Origin: Nitrososphaerota archaeon
GTDB taxonomy: Archaea; Thermoproteota; Nitrososphaeria; Nitrososphaerales; JACPRH01
Assembly (NCBI GenBank): GCA_023379805.1
Contig: JAMCPI010000014.1
Location: forward strand, 230,307-294,306
Direction: 5' to 3'
DNA length: 64,000 nt
The notes below the pieces were generated by a model. The model was not told the DNA's origin, did no database searches, and saw nothing but the letters and a program-made list of their open reading frames with translations. Position 1 is the stretch's first letter. Every line of letters starts with the position of its first letter. The translations under genes and the position numbers were made by a program. Shown here piece after piece: positions 59,641 through 64,000 of the stretch.

Positions 59641-60016
59641 GTAATCTTCCTCCTATGTTTTTGCTCTGCGCTTCAACATGAGACATTACACCCTGCGGGG
59701 TCGAAACAATCAAAATACCGACACCTACAGCCGGTAGATACTGCCGCTCCCACCTAGAGTAACCGTCCTTGTTGACCGAGAACCTTGGTGACACGACACC
59801 ACATCGATTGATTCTGCCTAGAAGCTGTATGCGCAGCTTGCCTAGTAGACCATCATCGATGAACTCGAACTCGCCTATGTACTTGTGTTTCTGCATCGTC
59901 CGGAGTACTTCGCTGGCCAGCTTCGAAGCTGGGATAACTAGGCACTCCTTCTTGTGGCGAATCTCGTTGTTATAGATTGATGAAAAGAGGTTTGGTAGAA
60001 TTTGTTTTGCTGGCAT
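59624..60016 (-). CDS. rps8: 30S ribosomal protein uS8
   Basis: 130 aa. FSSIYNNEIRHKKECLVIPA, EFIDDGLLGKLRIQLLGRIN and GILIVSTPQGVMSHVEAQSK are standard uS8. It binds the central domain of 16S rRNA and in many organisms regulates its operon. Spacing to uS14 is 12 bases. Confidence 0.98.
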   Translation of the reverse strand: MPAKQILPNLFSSIYNNEIRHKKECLVIPASKLASEVLRTMQKHKYIGEFEFIDDGLLGKLRIQLLGRINRCGVVSPRFSVNKDGYSRWERQYLPAVGVGILIVSTPQGVMSHVEAQSKNIGGRLLGYVY

Positions 60017-60028
60017 CTTGTCTCACTC

Positions 60029-60193
60029 TTAACTGAACTTTGCGAAACCTATCTTCTCCGCGACTTCTCGGAAGCATTGACGGCAAAGCATCAGATTATA
60101 CTTTTGAATCACCGCAGTGTAGTTTCCGCACCGTTTGCAGTGTCTGGAACCTTTACCGTACTTTCGAGCCTTTCCGTGTCTTACCTTCACCAT
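60029..60193 (-). CDS. rps14: 30S ribosomal protein uS14 (zinc form)
   Basis: 54 aa: [20 protein letters not shown], then [20 protein letters not shown] and [14 protein letters not shown]. The two pairs CKRC and CRQC bind zinc. Length is exactly that of archaeal uS14. It starts one base before the uL5 stop on the same strand. Confidence 0.96.
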   Translation of the reverse strand: MVKVRHGKARKYGKGSRHCKRCGNYTAVIQKYNLMLCRQCFREVAEKIGFAKFS

Positions 60194-60194
60194 G

Positions 60195-60734
60195 TTATAC
60201 TATCTCCACCTTTAACTCATTCTTGAAAAACTCAACGGCCTCTTCAGTGGTGACCTTCTGCTTACTACCTATCTTTGAGGCTGCTCGTCGTCGCCTCGCC
60301 ACCCTGTAACCTGGTCTTTCAAGCACAACTGATACGTCCATCCCGAAGATACCGATGTCAGGATCATACTTCATCCCCGGTATCTCGATATGCTCGCGAA
60401 CACCGAATGAGCAGTTTCCGGTTCTGTCAAAAGCGCTTCTGTTAACCCTGTTAGACTTCGCAACCAGTAGACGCTTCAAAGTGTCGACCGCCGCTTGGCC
60501 TCTCAGTGTAACGCTTGCGCCGATAGGCTCACCCTTATGGATACCGAAGTTCTTCACCGTCTGCTTTGCAACACGGGAGGTTGGCTCGCGTCCAGTGAGC
60601 TCCTTCAAAAGCCGCTTTGCTCGATCAACTACATCGCCGGATTTGCCGACACCGATATTTAGAACAATCTTAGCTACCGCGATGTTCCGCATCGGGTTCT
60701 CAGATGTCTTTACTTCAGCTGCTTCAACCGCCAT
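60195..60734 (-). CDS. rpl5: 50S ribosomal protein uL5
   Basis: 179 aa. [20 protein letters not shown], then [20 protein letters not shown] and [20 protein letters not shown] match uL5. It binds 5S rRNA and the P-site tRNA. Gaps to uS14 and eS4 are one and three bases. Confidence 0.98.
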   Translation of the reverse strand: MAVEAAEVKTSENPMRNIAVAKIVLNIGVGKSGDVVDRAKRLLKELTGREPTSRVAKQTVKNFGIHKGEPIGASVTLRGQAAVDTLKRLLVAKSNRVNRSAFDRTGNCSFGVREHIEIPGMKYDPDIGIFGMDVSVVLERPGYRVARRRRAASKIGSKQKVTTEEAVEFFKNELKVEIV

Positions 60735-60737
60735 TTA

Positions 60738-61469
60738 CTATGCACTCCTCTTAACCGTCACAAGCGGCTCCTCGCTGCCGATTACGATAACCATCTCGGC
60801 CGGAAGCTCTGTGACTGATCCGTCAATCTCCATGTCGACCATCTTTGATCTGGTGAATGTTCCGGGTCTGACATCCTTGATCCGCCCGACTTTACCGGCT
60901 CTTCTTCCCTTTACTGCTAATGCTAGTACATCGCTCTTCAATGAAGCTGTTCTAACAATCTTCTGAGAAGGAACCTCTATCAGTAATGAGTCACCTAGGC
61001 TCAAAGCTATTTCGCTCTCAGTCAAAACGGATCTGCCGTCGTGTAAACCATACTGGATCTTACCGCCACGGACAGTTGTCTTGCTGCTGACCTTCCCGAT
61101 CTTCAGATTCTTCTCTGTAGCAGGTATCTCAACAGGTAGAAGAACTGAGCCCTCCACAGGCACCATTCGGTAAGCCTTGTCCAGAGCAGGGATTTCCACT
61201 ACATCCATCAGTCCAACTGGAAAGTCTGGTGTACGCCTCACAACACCGTCTATCAGAACCTTTCCATCCCTGATTGTACCCATAGCTTCTTTGTAGGTCT
61301 TCACAGCCTTCAGAATATCTCTAAGCAGGACTGCGAGAGGATAGCTCTCCTCCTTCGAGTGCGGTCCAGGAGCCGTTGTAACTGTGAACTGATGGCTCTT
61401 ACGGTGGATGGACCAGAAGCTAGGCGCCATTGATCTTTTTGTTCGCTGATTCTCTCCTTTACGACCCAT
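60738..61469 (-). CDS. rps4e: 30S ribosomal protein eS4
   Basis: 243 aa. WSIHRKSHQFTVTTAPGPHS, the S4-like RNA-binding part with VLIDGVVRRTPDFPVGLMDV and a KOW-like end (AGKVGRIKDVRPGTFTRSKM). It occurs only in archaea and eukaryotes. It lies between uL24 and uL5, the usual archaeal order. Confidence 0.98.
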   Translation of the reverse strand: MGRKGENQRTKRSMAPSFWSIHRKSHQFTVTTAPGPHSKEESYPLAVLLRDILKAVKTYKEAMGTIRDGKVLIDGVVRRTPDFPVGLMDVVEIPALDKAYRMVPVEGSVLLPVEIPATEKNLKIGKVSSKTTVRGGKIQYGLHDGRSVLTESEIALSLGDSLLIEVPSQKIVRTASLKSDVLALAVKGRRAGKVGRIKDVRPGTFTRSKMVDMEIDGSVTELPAEMVIVIGSEEPLVTVKRSA

Positions 61470-61482
61470 ACTGCATAATCAC

Positions 61483-61833
61483 CTAACTAGTCTTCTCCAG
61501 TTTTTGTCTCCGCCACTTGTCGTCAAGGTTCAGGTTGTTAACCATAACGTTTGACACATGGATTTTAACCGGGACGGTTCCTCCGGCAATCTTCTCTCTT
61601 GTTACTCCCTCAACTGTTATTCGGCCTACACTTGTCAAAACTTTGGTCACCTTACCTTCGACGCCCTTGAACTCGCCTCGGAGTACACGGACGCTATCGT
61701 TCTTTCTAACTCTGACGGAGCGGGATCCAATTCTCTCCCGTAGCTCATGTGAGAGTGTAGCCCTGACTGCGTCTGACTTTTTGTGGTTCGGTGCTTCATG
61801 AGCCATTTTCCTGGATTTTCCTGGTCGAGTCAT
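61483..61833 (-). CDS. rpl24: 50S ribosomal protein uL24
   Basis: 116 aa with a KOW motif, NDSVRVLRGEFKGVEGKVTK, and a basic N-terminus (TRPGKSRKMAHEAPNHKKSD). It starts 50S assembly by binding the 5' end of 23S rRNA. A start at the internal Met (MAHEAPNH) is possible but the upstream one is kept. Confidence 0.97.
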   Translation of the reverse strand: MTRPGKSRKMAHEAPNHKKSDAVRATLSHELRERIGSRSVRVRKNDSVRVLRGEFKGVEGKVTKVLTSVGRITVEGVTREKIAGGTVPVKIHVSNVMVNNLNLDDKWRRQKLEKTS

Positions 61834-61849
61834 CTTTGATCAATATCTC

Positions 61850-62284
61850 CTAAACAATCATTGGTGCAAGGTTCGCGATTCTTGGCCAGCGCTCGGCAGC
61901 TTCGGATGCGACTGGGCCTTTGATTCCGGTTCCCTTCATATCGCCTTCAGGGGTCATGATGACCGCTGCATTGTCTTCGAAGGAAATTCTAAGACCGTTG
62001 ATTCGGCGGATAGGGTATTTCTGTCGAACGATTACTGCTCCGAAGGTTTGTCTTCTGAGCTCCGGCGGCCCCTTCTTTACTGTGACGTTGACGTAATCAC
62101 CGATTGAAGCTGACGGCATACGTGAATATCTTCCGGTGTACTTTGTAACCTGTATTACTGTGAGCGTCTTGGCACCGGTGTTATCGGCGCAGGTTATTAC
62201 TGAGCCGACTGGGATAGCTCGTGTAATGTAGAGCTTGAACTCCTCGACTCCCTTCGCCGAAACTGCACGAGACTTAGTGGACAC
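61850..62284 (-). CDS. rpl14: 50S ribosomal protein uL14
   Basis: 144 aa. ITCADNTGAKTLTVIQVTKY and IGDYVNVTVKKGPPELRRQT plus ISFEDNAAVIMTPEGDMKGT are strict uL14 signatures. It lies on the subunit interface near eL19. The 17-base gap to uL24 and 4-base gap to uS17 place it inside the operon. Confidence 0.98.
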   Translation of the reverse strand: MSTKSRAVSAKGVEEFKLYITRAIPVGSVITCADNTGAKTLTVIQVTKYTGRYSRMPSASIGDYVNVTVKKGPPELRRQTFGAVIVRQKYPIRRINGLRISFEDNAAVIMTPEGDMKGTGIKGPVASEAAERWPRIANLAPMIV

Positions 62285-62288
62285 CTAT

Positions 62289-62612
62289 CTACTCGCCTAC
62301 CTTTTCAATTACTACGAAGGCCGCGGTCTTTGTCAACGGGCGGCACTCAGCGATTGTAACAGTATCTCCTTTCTTAACCTCGATGCACGGTGGGAGATGA
62401 GCGTGAATCTTGCTGCGCCGCTTCTCATACCGCATATATTTGTCAACGTAGCTGAAGTACTGCTTCTCGATAACTGCGTTTCCACCGGGTATTGCGCTAG
62501 CTATTTTTCCACGGATAAGTCTCCCCCTCAGCTTAGTTGAGCCGTGGAAGGGGCAGAGCTCATCCTCGCAGCTCTTGCTTGAAGGTTTCACATCGATACC
62601 TATGTTCTTCAT
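62289..62612 (-). CDS. rps17: 30S ribosomal protein uS17
   Basis: 107 aa. CPFHGSTKLRGRLIRGKIAS and KRRSKIHAHLPPCIEVKKGD, then DTVTIAECRPLTKTAAFVVI match uS17 of archaea. It is an OB-fold primary 16S rRNA binder. Its ATG overlaps the stop of the Rpp29 gene by four bases. Confidence 0.98.
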   Translation of the reverse strand: MKNIGIDVKPSSKSCEDELCPFHGSTKLRGRLIRGKIASAIPGGNAVIEKQYFSYVDKYMRYEKRRSKIHAHLPPCIEVKKGDTVTIAECRPLTKTAAFVVIEKVGE

Positions 62613-62893
62613 CGTCTGAAACTCATCCTCCTAATTCTGTCTTCGGGTCGATGCATGATTCTTTTTCCGTAGATATTTACGGATTCTCCATCAGGCAAAT
62701 CGACCTTAAGAGTAACATTCGCCTTGGGCACAATCTTCACACCCTTTTCGCACTTCACTTTGAGGGTCTGCTTAGTCTCATCAATAACCTCGCCTGAAAG
62801 ACCCTTCAAAGTCTCGTCACTGCTTTCAACAACAGCAACATGCAGACCTATTAATTCATGAAATACAATATTTGAAACAGACATTTTCACCAA
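62609..62893 (-). CDS. rnp1: RNase P protein component 1 (Rpp29/Pop4)
   Basis: 94 aa. SNIVFHELIGLHVAVVESSD, then GLSGEVIDETKQTLKVKCEK and GKRIMHRPEDRIRRM match archaeal Rpp29, an Sm-like barrel that binds RNase P RNA for 5' maturation of tRNAs. Its position between uL29 and uS17 is conserved in archaea. No SUI1/eIF1 gene is between it and uL29. The Met four residues in is an alternative start. Confidence 0.94.
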   Translation of the reverse strand: MVKMSVSNIVFHELIGLHVAVVESSDETLKGLSGEVIDETKQTLKVKCEKGVKIVPKANVTLKVDLPDGESVNIYGKRIMHRPEDRIRRMSFRR

Positions 62894-62914
62894 ACCACCT
62901 TTTGCTTAACTAAG

Positions 62915-63142
62915 TTACTCTGCGGCTCCTTCTTCTTCACTCTTCGGCGCTTTTTCATTCATGACGGTCAGAACCCTAGCTATGTTTCGCCGCACAACCT
63001 TTATGCTACCTGACTCCTTCTTCAACGTTCCACGCCCAGCTGAAATGTTAAGCTTCGACAGCTCGCTTCTGAGATCTGCCAGCCTATCCTGCAGATCCTC
63101 TTCACTCATCTTTCTAAGTTCACTAGCTTTCTGGATTTTCAC
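62915..63142 (-). CDS. rpl29: 50S ribosomal protein uL29
   Basis: 75 aa. SELRKMSEEDLQDRLADLRS is the helical uL29 core; TLKKESGSIKVVRRNIARVL ends it. It borders the exit tunnel and docks SRP. The start overlaps uS3 by 20 bases. Confidence 0.96.
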   Translation of the reverse strand: MKIQKASELRKMSEEDLQDRLADLRSELSKLNISAGRGTLKKESGSIKVVRRNIARVLTVMNEKAPKSEEEGAAE

Positions 63143-63974
63143 TCTTAACCTCTCCTTCTTCTTTTGCTGCTGCTACTGCCTTCTTCCTTCTTTCAGACTT
63201 GGGCTTACTGCTTTTTTCAGTATCAGACTTGGCTTTCTCCCGAGGCGCTTTCTTCTCCTTCTCTTTTTCCTTCACTTCTTTAGCCTCCTTCTTCTCTACA
63301 GGAACAGCCGCAGCTTCAGGTTTAACCTCCACCTCAGCCGCTTGGGTAACCTCAGCCTTAATCTCCTTCTTCACTTCCGGCTCTGGAACAGCGATCTTCT
63401 GTTCAACAACAACAGCGGCAGGCTCGGTCTTAACAGGAGCTGCTTCCTCCACCACAGTTGGAACCGCTTCAGCCGCCTTGACCTCTTCAGGTGTCACCGC
63501 TTTGATTTCAACCTCAGGAGGAATAGCGTCCTTTAACGCAATCTTAACCTTGATACCGTAAAGCCCCATCTTAAGCAGGACATCCTGCTTCGCCTCACGA
63601 ACAATCCGTTTCGCGGTTTCGCCGCTCTTCGGAACAACTCCGTCACGGTACTTCTCGTGATGCGCTCTTTCGCTTCGAAGCTTACCTGATATTGAAATCT
63701 CAACACCCATAGCGCCAGCGCCCATAATGGAGTTCATAGTCCAGAGCGCAGCTCTACGGAAGGCTGTTCCACGGCTGACCAGATGAGAAATCTTGTTGCA
63801 CATTACTTGAGGATCAAGTTCAGGAACCTCAATTTCAAGAACTGAGACCTGCGGATTCTGAAGCTCAAACTTCTTCTCAATCTGCTCAGTCAATGCCCGG
63901 ATGCCGACTCCGCGTCGACCAATAACCAAGCCGGGTCTCGTGACAAAAATTGTTATGCGGGTGCCGACAGGTGT
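63123..63974 (-). CDS. rps3: 30S ribosomal protein uS3, 5' end missing
   Basis: About 283 residues are readable from TPVGTRITIFVTRPGLVIGR, the KH-domain start, through AALWTMNSIMGAGAMGVEIS to a long Glu/Lys/Ala/Val-rich tail (AEAVPTVVEEAAPVKTEPAA; KEVKEKEKEKKAPREKAKSD). The tail of roughly 120 residues is far longer than in most archaea and surely disordered. Upstream of the Thr at 63974 the sequence is a copy of the uS3 tail and has an in-frame TAG (63990-63992), so the true N-terminus is not in the window. uL29 overlaps the end by 20 bases. Confidence 0.93.
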   Translation of the reverse strand, partial: TPVGTRITIFVTRPGLVIGRRGVGIRALTEQIEKKFELQNPQVSVLEIEVPELDPQVMCNKISHLVSRGTAFRRAALWTMNSIMGAGAMGVEISISGKLRSERAHHEKYRDGVVPKSGETAKRIVREAKQDVLLKMGLYGIKVKIALKDAIPPEVEIKAVTPEEVKAAEAVPTVVEEAAPVKTEPAAVVVEQKIAVPEPEVKKEIKAEVTQAAEVEVKPEAAAVPVEKKEAKEVKEKEKEKKAPREKAKSDTEKSSKPKSERRKKAVAAAKEEGEVKSENPES

Positions 63975-64000
63975 CTTCTTTTGCTGCTGCTACTGCCTTC
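63974..64000. repeat. 27-bp terminal duplication of 63157-63183
   Basis: The last 27 bases (TCTTCTTTTG to CTGCCTTC) are identical to 63157-63183, in the Ala/Lys tail of uS3. They interrupt the uS3 N-terminus with a stop. An exact repeat ending on the final base points to an assembly break rather than a biological repeat. Confidence 0.85.

Overview
The window is a stretch of archaeal chromosome. The evidence is an archaeal replication set (RFC small subunit, GINS, MCM, Hel308), KEOPS subunits (Pcc1, Bud32, Kae1), the eukaryote-like ribosomal proteins eL19, eL32 and eS4, RNase P protein Rpp29, archaeal GTP cyclohydrolase MptA, TATA-box promoters and BHB-type tRNA splicing. The mixture of a GINS-MCM pair, a cupredoxin relic, a PQQ-type secreted propeller and Thr/Ser-rich surface proteins with C-terminal anchors suggests a TACK archaeon, perhaps Nitrososphaerota/Thaumarchaeota in the wide sense. 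Phylum placement is an inference.

Region 1 (1-6.2 kb) is a defence and mobile-type zone. It holds the 3' end of cas4, a leader, a 44-repeat CRISPR array transcribed rightward, an orphan DNA methyltransferase, a Fic protein with a large palindrome over its promoter, a VapBC toxin-antitoxin locus collapsed by internal deletion, and an AbrB-type antitoxin without a toxin.

Region 2 (6.2-11.7 kb) encodes two cell-surface proteins on the minus strand: a 934-aa protein with Ig-like and FecR-like parts, and a PQQ-type beta-propeller. They share the same C-terminal anchor and the same 3' hairpin.

Region 3 (11.8-22.3 kb) is information processing and housekeeping: a Dph6-like enzyme, SerRS, Pcc1, RecJ/GAN nuclease, uS15, ITPase, Bud32, Kae1, a COG1325 RNA-binding protein, small unknown proteins, a thioesterase, NAD(P)HX epimerase and an MBL hydrolase.

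Region 4 (22.5-27.9 kb) is a lipid/terpenoid-looking cluster: a geranylgeranyl-reductase-like flavoprotein diverging from a polyprenyl synthase, followed by a helical protein, a CrtC/AttH-like lipocalin-fold protein, an SCP2 protein and two unknowns.

Region 5 (28-46.8 kb) is metabolism: TreX/GlgX, TreY, a sugar-type transporter, amidotransferases, a JAMM protease, an M6 metalloprotease, MptA, a HAD phosphatase, aldehyde:ferredoxin oxidoreductase, a ZIP transporter, SfsA, MoeA and a membrane-tethered KaiC-like ATPase. Two tRNA-Gly genes lie here, one with a 29-nt intron in the T arm.

Region 6 (46.9-56.1 kb) holds HisRS, RFC-S, a dead cupredoxin gene, GINS-MCM, Hel308, an AsnB-like protein lacking the usual glutaminase cysteine, and a 33-aa C2H2 zinc-finger protein.

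Region 7 (56.3-64 kb) is the S10/spc-type ribosomal operon read leftward from uS3 to uL30. The last 27 bases duplicate a piece of the uS3 tail and break its reading frame, so the window probably ends at a contig end or misassembly.
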